A DNA stretch of 64,000 nucleotides from Peribacillus glennii (lineage in GTDB: Bacteria > Bacillota > Bacilli > Bacillales > DSM-1321), in NCBI RefSeq assembly GCF_003429105.1, contig NZ_QVTD01000021.1, positions 1 to 64,000 of the forward strand. Direction: 5' to 3'. Below the pieces are notes generated by a model. The model searched no databases. It was not told where the DNA came from and saw nothing but the letters and a program-made list of their open reading frames with translations. The position numbers were made by a program, and so were the translations under genes. Positions within the stretch are counted from its first letter, which is position 1. Each line of letters begins with the position of its first letter. Shown here piece by piece: positions 53,055-61,221 of this stretch.

Positions 53055-54194
53055 GTGCCTTTTTATCAAACAGAGCAACAAAAGCAGTATATAGAAGATC
53101 TGGGCAAGGCGATTGAACATTTTTCAGAAAGAGCAGAAGAGCTGGATGAATCGAGGGGATTTCCCTTTCAAAACATTGAAGAGTTGAAGGACTTCGGCTA
53201 TCATACGTTAACTTTGCCAAGAGAGCATGGCGGGCAAGGCGGAACCCTGTATGATTACCTTCTTGCACAAGAACGGATAGCCCGGGAAGACGGCCCGACT
53301 GCGCTCTCAATAGGGTGGCATACAGGTGTTATCCTGGAATTAGCGGAAAGCAGTAATTGGGACGAAGCAGTTTTACATGACTTTTTTCAGGAAGTATCGA
53401 AAGGTGCACTTGTAAACCGTGCGGCCACTGAACCGCAGACCGGCAGCCCTACAAGAGGGGGACGGCCAGAAACGACTGCGATTAGAAATGGCGGCAAATG
53501 GATCATTAATGGCAGAAAAACGTTCACGACCCTGTCGCCCGTATTGGATATATTTATCGTCTCTGCCTGGGTACCGGAGGATGAAACGATCGGTTCGTTT
53601 CTCATTCACCGGAATGTTTCCGGGCTTCGGATTGAAGAAACATGGGACATGATTGCGATGCAGGGAACAGGAAGCCATGACTTAGTATTGGAGAATGTAG
53701 AAGTACCGCAGAAATATTATATCGAAAAACAAGAAGACCGGCCTAAGCAGAAGTCAGCATGGCTGCTGCATATTCCTGCATGCTATCTGGGAATTGCGGT
53801 TGCAGCAAGAGACTATGCAGTGGCATTTGCCAAGTCCTATTCCCCAAACAGCCTGAAAGGGCCGATAAGAGATCTTCCAAATGTACAGCGGTTGATTGGC
53901 GAAATCGAACTTGAAATCCTTGAAGCAAGGCATTTTTTGTATTCTGTTGCAGAGAAGTGGGAATCAAAACCTGAATTACGTGAGGAACTAGTAAAATCCC
54001 TCGGTGCTGTCAAGCTACGGGTAACGAATAATGCCCTTTCCATTGTAGACAAGGCCATGAGAATTGTTGGCGCAAGAAGCCTGCAGCGCTCAAACCCGCT
54101 ACAGCGTTATTATCGCGATGTTCGTGCAGGACTTCACAATCCACCAATGGATGATGCCACGATACAATTGCTTGCTCAGTCAGCATTGTATTGA
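53055..54194 (+). CDS. acyl-CoA dehydrogenase family flavoprotein (YdbM-like)
   Basis: A 379-residue protein with the three ACAD domains: helical N-terminal (LTLPREHGGQGGTLYDYLLA at about 53-72), central beta (ATEPQTGS, WIINGRKTFTTLSP, about 125-160) and helical C-terminal (VARDYAVAF, IVGARSLQRSNPLQRYYRDVRAG). The usual catalytic glutamate is not obvious, as in DszC/YdbM-type flavin monooxygenase-like members. B. subtilis YdbM is close in length. GTG start after AAAGGATGG, 60 bp after the MBL gene: third gene of the cluster. Confidence 0.87.
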   Translation: MPFYQTEQQKQYIEDLGKAIEHFSERAEELDESRGFPFQNIEELKDFGYHTLTLPREHGGQGGTLYDYLLAQERIAREDGPTALSIGWHTGVILELAESSNWDEAVLHDFFQEVSKGALVNRAATEPQTGSPTRGGRPETTAIRNGGKWIINGRKTFTTLSPVLDIFIVSAWVPEDETIGSFLIHRNVSGLRIEETWDMIAMQGTGSHDLVLENVEVPQKYYIEKQEDRPKQKSAWLLHIPACYLGIAVAARDYAVAFAKSYSPNSLKGPIRDLPNVQRLIGEIELEILEARHFLYSVAEKWESKPELREELVKSLGAVKLRVTNNALSIVDKAMRIVGARSLQRSNPLQRYYRDVRAGLHNPPMDDATIQLLAQSALY

Positions 54195-54286
54195 TAAACA
54201 GAAAAAAAGCGATTGCTATTTATATTTCCTTATGCTAATAATGAAAAGAAACAAATATTTTTGAAAATAAACAATTTAATATCGCC

Positions 54287-54381
54287 TACACCACTAGGGG
54301 TGCTTCAAAAGCTGAGAGAGATGCCAAGCGTCTTAACCCTTATCACCTGAACTGGATAATACCAGCGTAGGGAAGCGGTGC
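54287..54381 (+). promoter_or_regulatory. TPP (THI-box) riboswitch
   Basis: All THI-box elements are in order: ACTAGGGGTGC, then GCTGAGAG, then ACCCTTATCACCTGA with ACTGGATAATACCAGCGTAGGGAAG. This aptamer binds thiamine pyrophosphate. The 3' P1 strand GGGAAGCGG (54371-54379) is the same as the 3' half of the downstream terminator stem, so either can pair with CCGCTTCC (54436-54443): antiterminator without ligand, terminator with TPP. Confidence 0.97.
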
Positions 54382-54435
54382 TGTTACATATGTAAGTTAT
54401 TTGGTTTTTGTACATATGAAAATCAACAACCACAG

Positions 54436-54466
54436 CCGCTTCCTTTTACGGGAAGCGGTTTTTTCA
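54436..54466 (+). terminator. riboswitch-controlled terminator
   Basis: CCGCTTCC (54436-54443) pairs with GGAAGCGG (54451-54458), followed by TTTTTT. It is 26 bp before ylmB and is expected to form when TPP is bound. Confidence 0.95.
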
Positions 54467-54491
54467 TTTTTATGAAGGAAAGGAGCAAAAC

Positions 54492-55772
54492 ATGAATGTC
54501 GATACTGAAAAACTGGTCGAAGAGATAGACCAAAGGAAAGACGAATTAATTGATTTGGTAAAGCAGCTGATTTCATACCGGACTCCCGCCCCGCCGGCAA
54601 GAAATACAGGAGACGCGCAGCTGTTTATCGCCAACTTCCTAAAAAAATATGGGTTTGATATCGATATGTGGGATGTGTATCCGGGTGATCCAAATGTTGT
54701 TGGAGTCTTAAAGGGCTCTGATTCCAACCAGTTTAGAAGCCTTATCATTAATGGCCATATCGATGTTGCTGAAGTAAACGAACATGAAAACTGGGAAGCC
54801 TCTCCCTTTGAGCCAATAGTAAAAGATCATACGGTGATCGGCAGAGGGGCGGCTGATATGAAGGGCGGGTTGGCCGCTGCGCTATTTGCCGTTCAAATAT
54901 TAAGGGAAAGAGGGGTGGAATTGCATGGTGATCTTATTTTTCAATCCGTTATAGGTGAGGAAGTAGGGGAAGCAGGTACACTTCAATGCTGTGAACGCGG
55001 GTATACCGCGGATTTTGCAATCATTGCCGATACAAGTAATCTTTATATTCAAGGACAGGGAGGTGTGATCACCGGATGGATTACTGTCAAAAGCAGAGAA
55101 ACTCACCATGACGCCACCAGAAAAGATATGATCCATGCCGGCGGGAAAATGTTTGCTGCTAATGCAATTGAAAAAATGATGAAAATAATAAATGGACTGC
55201 AGGAACTTGAACGGCACTGGGCTGTTACAAAAAGCTATCCCGGATTTACCCCGGGGTCGAATACCATTAATCCGGCTGTAATTGAAGGTGGACGGCATGC
55301 AGCTTTTACAGCGGATGAATGCAGGCTTTGGATCACTGTTCATTTCTACCCGCACGAAACATATGAAGGGATTATCAATGAGATAGAAGGACATATCCTC
55401 CATGTTGCCAAAGGAGATCCGTGGTTAAGAGGAAATTTACCTTCTTTCCAATGGGGTGGCACTTCGATGATTGAGGACAGGGGTGAGGTTTTTCCCGCAT
55501 TTGAAATTGAATCGGGTCACCCTGCAATTCAATTACTGAGTGAAACTCACAGTAAAGTTACCGGCAAGACAGCAGTTATTGACGTTTCTCCAACGGTCAC
55601 TGATGGAGGCTGGCTAAGTAATGCCGGAATTCCCTCAGCCATATACGGACCGGGACAATTAAAGTACGCCCACTCAGTCAATGAACAAGTTTCGGTTCCA
55701 CAATTAATAGAGTTTACGAAGGTCCTCATTATGTTTATTTGTGAATGGATGACAACCAAAAAGAACGGATGA
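54492..55772 (+). CDS. ylmB: YlmB, formylaminopyrimidine deformylase (M20 family)
   Basis: A 426-residue di-zinc M20 hydrolase. Metal motifs are NGHIDVAEVNEHENW (about 91-105), GRGAADMKGGLAA (about 119-131) and GEEVGEAGT (about 158-166). Among M20 enzymes the pairing with a TPP riboswitch and thiXYZ genes identifies it as YlmB, which removes the formyl group from N-formyl-4-amino-5-aminomethyl-2-methylpyrimidine in the thiamine salvage route of Bacillus. ATG follows AAAGGAGC. First gene of the operon. Confidence 0.9.
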   Translation: MNVDTEKLVEEIDQRKDELIDLVKQLISYRTPAPPARNTGDAQLFIANFLKKYGFDIDMWDVYPGDPNVVGVLKGSDSNQFRSLIINGHIDVAEVNEHENWEASPFEPIVKDHTVIGRGAADMKGGLAAALFAVQILRERGVELHGDLIFQSVIGEEVGEAGTLQCCERGYTADFAIIADTSNLYIQGQGGVITGWITVKSRETHHDATRKDMIHAGGKMFAANAIEKMMKIINGLQELERHWAVTKSYPGFTPGSNTINPAVIEGGRHAAFTADECRLWITVHFYPHETYEGIINEIEGHILHVAKGDPWLRGNLPSFQWGGTSMIEDRGEVFPAFEIESGHPAIQLLSETHSKVTGKTAVIDVSPTVTDGGWLSNAGIPSAIYGPGQLKYAHSVNEQVSVPQLIEFTKVLIMFICEWMTTKKNG

Positions 55773-55829
55773 GCTAGAGTCACAGATTGCAATTCTCATA
55801 TATAAAAAAATGGCGATAGGAGCCGTGGG

Positions 55830-56606
55830 GTGTTAATGATAAAGACTGTATTACACTTTGATTCAGTATCATTCAGGTATCCAAAACAAGAAAAGGGACC
55901 CTTAATTTATGATTCTATGAAATTTACCGTACGAGAAGGAGAGTTTGTCAGCATACTCGGACCAAGCGGTGCTGGAAAGAGCACATTATTCCGGCTTATT
56001 ACAGGGCTGGAGCAGCCCACTGGGGGCAAAATCCTCCTTAATGGTGAATATTTTTCAAACCGGTTAGGACATGTGGGATATATGCCGCAGCAAGACTTAT
56101 TGATGCCATGGAGAACCATTTGGGAAAATGCAGCACTGCCACTGCAAATTAAAGGTTCCAAACAAGCCGATATGCGAATTTCCGTTGAAGAGCTTTTGAA
56201 GGAATTCGGCTTGGGAGGCCACGAGGATCGGTATCCAGCTGAGCTCTCCGGCGGGATGAGGCAGAGGGTCTCCTTTTTAAGAACGATTCTGACTGGTTCA
56301 CAGGTTTTACTGCTGGATGAGCCTTTCAGCGCTCTTGACGCGATTACCCGATTATCTATGCAAGAATGGCTGTTGAAGCAATGGGAGAAAAGGAAAAAGA
56401 CGATATTGTTTATTACACATGACGTGAACGAGGCACTGTTTTTGTCTGAAAGGATTTTTGTGTTAACCGATCCGCCTGTTTCAAGGATGGAAGATATACC
56501 TGTTCCTTTAGATAGGCCGAGAACGCTTAAAGCCTTGGATATACCAGAGATAATGGTGCTAAAAGACCGCTTGATTGACCAGCTTAGAACAAAGGCAACA
56601 ACATGA
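55830..56606 (+). CDS. thiZ: ThiZ, ABC transporter ATPase for thiamine-pyrimidine precursor
   Basis: A 258-residue ABC ATPase: Walker A GPSGAGKST (44-52), signature LSGGMRQR (139-146), Walker B LLDEPFSALD (161-170), and an H-loop in LFITHDVNEA. It belongs to the taurine/nitrate/HMP-type importers. GTG start, 7 bases after AGGAG. Its stop overlaps the thiX start (ATGA), so translation is coupled. It powers import of formylaminopyrimidine with ThiX and ThiY. Confidence 0.92.
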   Translation: MLMIKTVLHFDSVSFRYPKQEKGPLIYDSMKFTVREGEFVSILGPSGAGKSTLFRLITGLEQPTGGKILLNGEYFSNRLGHVGYMPQQDLLMPWRTIWENAALPLQIKGSKQADMRISVEELLKEFGLGGHEDRYPAELSGGMRQRVSFLRTILTGSQVLLLDEPFSALDAITRLSMQEWLLKQWEKRKKTILFITHDVNEALFLSERIFVLTDPPVSRMEDIPVPLDRPRTLKALDIPEIMVLKDRLIDQLRTKATT

Positions 56607-57355
56607 AAAAGTGGAGGGAGCATACGTATTCTTTCATTTTACTGGTAGTCGTTCTCGTATTGTGGGAAGCGATAGCCTTCAATATCAAAATGACTTTTAT
56701 TTTGCCTTCACCAACAGACATATTAATGAAATTATGGGAACTGAAAAAAGTTTTATTGCTGGAGCATTTGCCAGCAACATTGTGCATCATTTTAATCGGA
56801 CTCGGCATCTCCATTATATTAGGTGTTGGCCTGGCCATATCCATGAATTCGAGCAAAATTATCGAAAAGGCGTTTTACCCGTTAATCATTTTTTCCCAGA
56901 TGATTCCTACGATTGCTTTGGCACCAATTTTCATCCTCTGGTTTGGATATTCCATCTGGAGTAAAGTGCTTGTTACCGTTTTGATAACCTTTTTCCCGAT
57001 CACAATCAATACTTATGATGGCTTACGTGCAGGGAGCAATGATTTAAAGGAACTCCTGCTGACAATGGGAGCAAAGAAAAAGGATGTATTCTTGCTTGTA
57101 AATGTTCCTTCCGCCATGCCTCACTTTTTCTCTGGTCTAAAGGTTGCGGTTACCTTAAGCGTGATCGGGGCGGCTATTGGGGAATGGCTTGGAGCACAGG
57201 CGGGACTTGGTTATTTTAGCAGGCGGATGATGACCCAATTTGACGGGGCGGGCGTTTTCGCACCGATAATCGTTCTTTCTGCTATGGGAATCATGTTGTT
57301 TTTACTGGTGAAATGGGTTGAAAATAAAACACTGATGTGGAGGAAATCTGAATGA
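56603..57355 (+). CDS. thiX: ThiX, ABC transporter permease
   Basis: A 250-residue permease with about six helices. The cytoplasmic coupling loop (EAA-type) is in ELLLTMGAKKKDVFLLVNVP (about 150-170), and the C-terminal GEWLGAQAGLGYFSRRM segment is typical of this importer group. Overlaps thiZ and thiY by 4 bp on each side (ATGA junctions). Membrane channel for the pyrimidine precursor. Confidence 0.92.
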   Translation: MKKWREHTYSFILLVVVLVLWEAIAFNIKMTFILPSPTDILMKLWELKKVLLLEHLPATLCIILIGLGISIILGVGLAISMNSSKIIEKAFYPLIIFSQMIPTIALAPIFILWFGYSIWSKVLVTVLITFFPITINTYDGLRAGSNDLKELLLTMGAKKKDVFLLVNVPSAMPHFFSGLKVAVTLSVIGAAIGEWLGAQAGLGYFSRRMMTQFDGAGVFAPIIVLSAMGIMLFLLVKWVENKTLMWRKSE

Positions 57356-58359
57356 AAAGGATATTAGCAATCACTCTGGGAGTACTATTGCTTTGCATGC
57401 TGGCCGCCTGCAATAACAGCACCATTAAATCAGATGCAAAAGACAATGGTGAAAAGCAACTAAAGGAAGTGAATGTCATGCTGGATTGGTATCCAAATGC
57501 AGTACATTCCTTCTTATATGCGGCAAAGGAGAAAGGATATTTTGAAGAAGAAGGGGTGGATGTGAACTTCCAGTTTCCCGCCAATCCGACAGATCCAATA
57601 AATCTGGCAGCTGCAGGCAAGATCACGCTAGGGTTGACTTACCAACCGGATGTAATTCTCGCGCATGCGAATCAGGATGTACCAATCAAATCTGTTGGAG
57701 CTATAGTCCGCTCACCATTAAATCATGTTGTTTTTCTTGATGAAAGTACGATAAAAAGACCCAAACACCTGGAAGGAAAGACAATTGGTTATCCCGGAAC
57801 ACCATTGAATGAAGCAATTGTGAAAACGATGGTCACTGAAGACGGTGGAAATCCGGATAAAGTCAAACTGGTTGATGTAGGCTTTGAACTGGAATCATCA
57901 CTAGTGAGCAAAAAAGTCGATGCGATTATCGGAGCATATATTAATCATGAAGTGCCGGTACTTGAGCATAAAGGATATAAAACGCGATATTTCGACCCAA
58001 CCAAGCATGGTGTGCCCAATTATTATGAGCTGGTAGCTGTGACAAGCGCACAAACCCTTGCAAAGGATAAAGATAGCATTGATGCGTTCTGGCGGGCTGC
58101 CAAAAAAGGGTTTGAACATATGGAAAAGGATCCGGATGCCGCACTTGAATTGCTGCTTACTAATCAAGATGAAGCGAACTTTCCACTTGTAAAATCAGTC
58201 GAACAGCAAAGCATTGAAATTTTGCTTCCTAAGATGAGGACTGAAAATGGATTTGGGTTACAGGATCAAGATTCATGGAAGGAAACATCTGAGTGGATGA
58301 AAAAAACCGGATTAATTAAACAGGTTCCAGAATTAACAGAAATGTATATAGAAGAATAA
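57352..58359 (+). CDS. thiY: ThiY, substrate-binding lipoprotein (NMT1/THI5-like)
   Basis: A 335-residue solute-binding protein. Lipobox LAAC with Cys20, then the NMT1/THI5 domain: VMLDWYPNAVHSFLYAAKEK (about 42-61), YFEEEGVDV and GYPGTPLNEAIVKTM. It captures formylaminosyntype pyrimidine precursors outside the membrane for ThiX-ThiZ. Last gene of the TPP-controlled operon. No strong terminator is visible right after it. Confidence 0.92.
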   Translation: MKRILAITLGVLLLCMLAACNNSTIKSDAKDNGEKQLKEVNVMLDWYPNAVHSFLYAAKEKGYFEEEGVDVNFQFPANPTDPINLAAAGKITLGLTYQPDVILAHANQDVPIKSVGAIVRSPLNHVVFLDESTIKRPKHLEGKTIGYPGTPLNEAIVKTMVTEDGGNPDKVKLVDVGFELESSLVSKKVDAIIGAYINHEVPVLEHKGYKTRYFDPTKHGVPNYYELVAVTSAQTLAKDKDSIDAFWRAAKKGFEHMEKDPDAALELLLTNQDEANFPLVKSVEQQSIEILLPKMRTENGFGLQDQDSWKETSEWMKKTGLIKQVPELTEMYIEE

Positions 58360-58863
58360 AGCGAATAATAATATTATGTAAACTTCATGCGATTTTCTAC
58401 ATGTTTGGAAGGCCGTGTGAGGTTTTTTTAACAAATTTTCGGAAGTATTGGGCAGATTTGCATTGGCAAGAATACCGCTAAATATTGGGAGATAATATTT
58501 TTTGATAGCCGCACTGTTATTAATAAATTATTGCGCTTGAGAATATTCTTAGAAAACTAGTTATCCAGCAGATCGAATGTTTATATATAAATTGATGTAA
58601 ATATGCAATCAGTGGCTTGATAAATTGTGTGAATCAAAAATCTCTATTTTGTCTCATTGTTTTAAGTATTCTTTGCATATGAGATATCATTTGCTTGTAT
58701 TACCACAACTTCTTATAATATATATTATGTAAACTAGGATAATTTTACGCCGTGATTGGGGTTATCCGCTGACGTTCCTATAATATCTGTACTTTGGAAC
58801 CTTCCATCCGCACATTCCTTATAATTTTTCACGTTTTTCATATGAACGATAATCCTCCTTTTG
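58360..58863. other. gene-free stretch leading into the repeat-bounded island
   Basis: No gene. It contains two copies of ATATTATGTAAACT (58371-58384 and 58722-58735), an imperfect GTAAA/TTTAC dyad at about 58729-58749 and an isolated AACGATAAT at 58845-58853. Confidence 0.6.
58371..58384 (+). repeat. ATATTATGTAAACT motif, copy 1 of 3
   Basis: The same 14-mer occurs at 58722-58735 (identical) and 63457-63470 (one change). All three are in the same orientation and flank the island with the 31-bp repeats. Confidence 0.5.
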
Positions 58864-58894
58864 AACGATAATGTTGTGTATTTGTACGGATAAT
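58864..58894 (+). repeat. 31-bp island-flanking repeat, copy A
   Basis: AACGATAAT (58864-58872), six variable bases, then TATTTGTACGGATAAT (58879-58894). Copy B at 63364-63394 is identical outside the six central bases, in the same orientation, exactly 4,500 bp away. An extra AACGATAAT precedes (58845-58853) and an inverted ATTATCGT follows (58897-58904). It lies 40 bp before the recombinase remnant. Confidence 0.85.
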
Positions 58895-58933
58895 GAATTA
58901 TCGTCTAAACAACTTTTATTGGAGGTTTTTGGT

Positions 58934-59188
58934 TTGCAATTAAAAGCTGCAATTGACAAATTCATACTGTACATTCAAGTTGAAAAAAATTATTCCACAC
59001 ATACAGTTGTCAGTTATGAATACGATTCACTTCAATTTTTAACATTTTTACGTGATCATGACTGTTCAACTGATTTGGCTTCCATCACCAAGACCCATGT
59101 CCGTCGCTTTATCCAGCATCAACTGGGAACCCACAAGCAAAAACCGCGTTCACTGACCACTCTTTCCGATTCTTTGCGCCGTAGATAG
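58934..59188 (+). pseudogene. N-terminal fragment of a tyrosine recombinase (XerC/D-like)
   Basis: TTG start after TTGGAGG. The first about 75 residues (MQLKAAIDKFILYIQVEKNY, FLTFLRDHDCSTDLASITKT, HVRRFIQHQLG) are the SAM-like DNA-binding domain of XerC/XerD-type recombinases. The coding sense ends at about 59150, where the sequence runs into the antisense of the NERD gene. The catalytic domain is absent. Confidence 0.8.
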
Positions 59189-59477
59189 TACCCTGATAAT
59201 TTTTAGTTTCAATAACAAATATGTCATATGGAGTGATAACGATATGATCAATTTGAGAATATCCTGATCTGGATTTCCGGTTAGGCACCATTATATCCGA
59301 TAAGTGTCTGAACTCTTTTGGCAATTGATCCAATTGATTATCTATCTTATATTCTCCTAATTCTCCTTTTCTTACCGCAACCCGGTCATTTTGACGTTTA
59401 TTTGAAACTGGTGTTTTTACATCTTTAGTGCCTTCATTAGTTGATTTCTTTTTCTTTTTGAATAATTGAAAGAACAT
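59109..59477 (-). pseudogene. NERD-domain protein, C-terminally truncated
   Basis: ATG 59477 after GAAGGAGATAAA. A basic start (MFFQLFKKKKKSTNEGTKDV) is followed by the nuclease-related NERD core: GELGEYKIDNQLDQLPKEF, SQIDHIVITPYDIFVIETKN (Asp and Glu-x-Lys nuclease-like residues) and YQGTIYGAKN. At about 59150 the frame crosses into recombinase sequence and ends with foreign residues. NERD proteins are often over 200 residues, so the end is lost. Confidence 0.75.
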
Positions 59478-59564
59478 GACCTTTATCTCCTTCTCCTCAT
59501 AAGAAACAGCAGCTGCTTAACCTAGCAGAAGAATTATTTATAGTTTAGTCTGATTAAACCTAAA

Positions 59565-59804
59565 TCATTCTTTCAAAGTGATAAATATGTTCCAAATAAC
59601 AACTGTTTTTTCACTAATTTCATCTTTGCAATAAATATATTTCTTCACATTCTCTTTAATACTTAAAGTTCGATCTTCCACAAACTGGCCCTTAAATGTA
59701 AAAATGGGTGCGATCCTTCTTACGGGAAAGCGCCCGATTGTAGAATATCGTTTATCTATTGAATAATAACCTTGTACTAACCAGCAACCTACTTCATATT
59801 TTGG
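59565..59804 (-). pseudogene. C-terminal remnant of an unidentified protein
   Basis: An open but start-less minus frame of about 79 codons reads EVGCWLVQGYYSIDKRYSTI, GRFPVRRIAPIFTFKGQFVE, NVKKYIYCKDEISEKTVVIW and stops at 59565. In-frame TGA and TAG lie just upstream (59805-59810). It reads like coding sequence, but I know no family for it. Confidence 0.35.
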
Positions 59805-59879
59805 TCACTAACTTATTCCACTTATATCATCCAGCATTCATAACAGAATTTTTAGTAAGTGTAAATAAGATATAAGAGT

Positions 59880-60071
59880 CTACTTTTTGGGCTGATCAAG
59901 TGCTTGGTAAGCTACCTGATACTTTCCTCCATCCGCAACTTCTGAATGATACAAGGCCTTGAGGGCATTGTTTTTTTCAAGACCATGCTCAGCCTTTAGT
60001 TCTTTAAAGCGTGTATGCAGTTCTTTATTTTCCTTAATTAGTTGTTGCATTTGCGATTTTAAATACTTCAA
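59880..60071 (-). CDS. small coiled-coil protein
   Basis: Sixty-three residues. The first 40 are strongly helical and charged with a heptad look (MKYLKSQMQQLIKENKELHT, RFKELKAEHGLEKNNALKAL). The tail is VADGGKYQVAYQALDQPKK. TTG start, 8 bases after AAAGGAGAT. Followed on the same strand upstream by the YaiI/YqxD gene (35 bp), so they may be co-transcribed. Family not recognised. Confidence 0.65.
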   Translation of the reverse strand: MKYLKSQMQQLIKENKELHTRFKELKAEHGLEKNNALKALYHSEVADGGKYQVAYQALDQPKK

Positions 60072-60106
60072 AATATTTATCTCCTTTCTAAATCTCTGAG
60101 TTTAGC

Positions 60107-60550
60107 CTAATTTTTAACAGAAATAACCTGTTTAAAAAGATCCCTAAATTGCTCCCGGTCTTCTGCTGTAAAAGGCTTTGGTCTTGTTCGCTGTCCGCCT
60201 TTTCTAGCCAGTGAACTCAAATAACGTGTTTGTAATAATTGGTCAATATTTTCATTTGTATATCTAAATCCTTTATGGTGGAGGACGATAATTCCTTTTG
60301 CTAAACCTAGTGACGCAAGACCATAATCTTGCGTAACGATAATATCTCCTTTTTCCACTAACTTCACAATCCGATAATCTGCAGCATCTGCTCCAGAATC
60401 AACATAAATGGTTTTCACTCCTGATGGCTGTTCTGCATTAGAAAAATGAGAAAAGCTTGTAACAAGGATAACCTGAATTTCAAAATCGCTTGCTTCAGAA
60501 ATAATAATATCTTTCACCGGACAAGCATCTGCATCCACATAAATTTTCAT
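60107..60550 (-). CDS. YaiI/YqxD family protein (DUF188)
   Basis: A 147-residue member of the YaiI/YqxD (UPF0178) family. The N-terminal [14 protein letters not shown] (Asp-rich, PIN-like nuclease acid cluster) and [16 protein letters not shown] are hallmarks, and the C-terminal [17 protein letters not shown] block is conserved. A PIN-like RNase role has been suggested from fold; the function is not proven. ATG follows AGGAGGGGAAAG. Co-directional with the small coiled-coil gene downstream. Confidence 0.93.
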   Translation of the reverse strand: MKIYVDADACPVKDIIISEASDFEIQVILVTSFSHFSNAEQPSGVKTIYVDSGADAADYRIVKLVEKGDIIVTQDYGLASLGLAKGIIVLHHKGFRYTNENIDQLLQTRYLSSLARKGGQRTRPKPFTAEDREQFRDLFKQVISVKN

Positions 60551-61104
60551 CTTTCCCCTCCTGTTAAGAAGTTCGAATTACTATTTAACTTGATCTTTTT
60601 CAACTATAAAAGGGACTGGTGACTTTTGTTTAAAAATAATAAAGAGTTCTTCCTTTTGCTGTATTTTTCTATCCTCATATTATACTTTATAGAATTGTGT
60701 TGGCAAATGGTCGTTCAATTGCCAACACAAGATACCTTAGAACTAAATACTTGATTAGAATGTCATACATTTTATAGGTATAAAAGAAAAAGGATAAATG
60801 TACAGGATGATCACCTGTATACATCTATCCTTTTTGTACAACAAAGACCTCATTTACCACAATAACAATATTGTTTAAAAAATGAAAACACTTTTATTGT
60901 GTTTAGCATTGATCTCAAAGACAGCACATTTCTTGGGTTGAATACTTTATCAAATCACTATATATAGTATCCGGAACGAAAAAAAGATACTAAATATGTT
61001 TTGTAAATCATTATTACCCAGTAATTTTTAGATTCGAAGAGGAAAAGTAAAAAAACTATTTATATAATTTTTTCGGTTTATCCTATAATAGATTTACAAA
61101 TTTT
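60551..61104. other. gene-free stretch with a strong hairpin
   Basis: No gene. An imperfect stem of about 20 bp spans 60788-60836 (AAAAAGGATA...TATCCTTTTT enclosing ACAGG/CCTGT). It can act as a terminator on either strand. The rest is A/T-rich. Confidence 0.55.
60788..60836. terminator. bidirectional terminator-like hairpin
   Basis: AAAAAGGATA against TATCCTTTTT with an inner TACAGG/CCTGTA stem and T run on the plus side. Confidence 0.7.
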
Positions 61105-61136
61105 AAAGGCCCTATCTATTTCTAGATAAGGCCTTT
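61105..61136 (-). terminator. terminator of the chemotaxis receptor gene
   Basis: AAAGGCCCTATCT (61105-61117) pairs with AGATAAGGCCTTT (61124-61136) with one bulge. On the minus strand it is followed by a T-rich tail. It lies 86 bp past the receptor stop. Confidence 0.75.
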
Positions 61137-61221
61137 GGAATGTTCCCCTGTGAACATTAATGCCGTTGCAACGACATTGATATTTTTGGTTGCTAACCCT
61201 TACAAATTCGGTTTTAAACCT

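Noticed and set aside
54900-55403. Minus-strand open frame of 167 codons
   Set aside because: Antisense shadow of ylmB.
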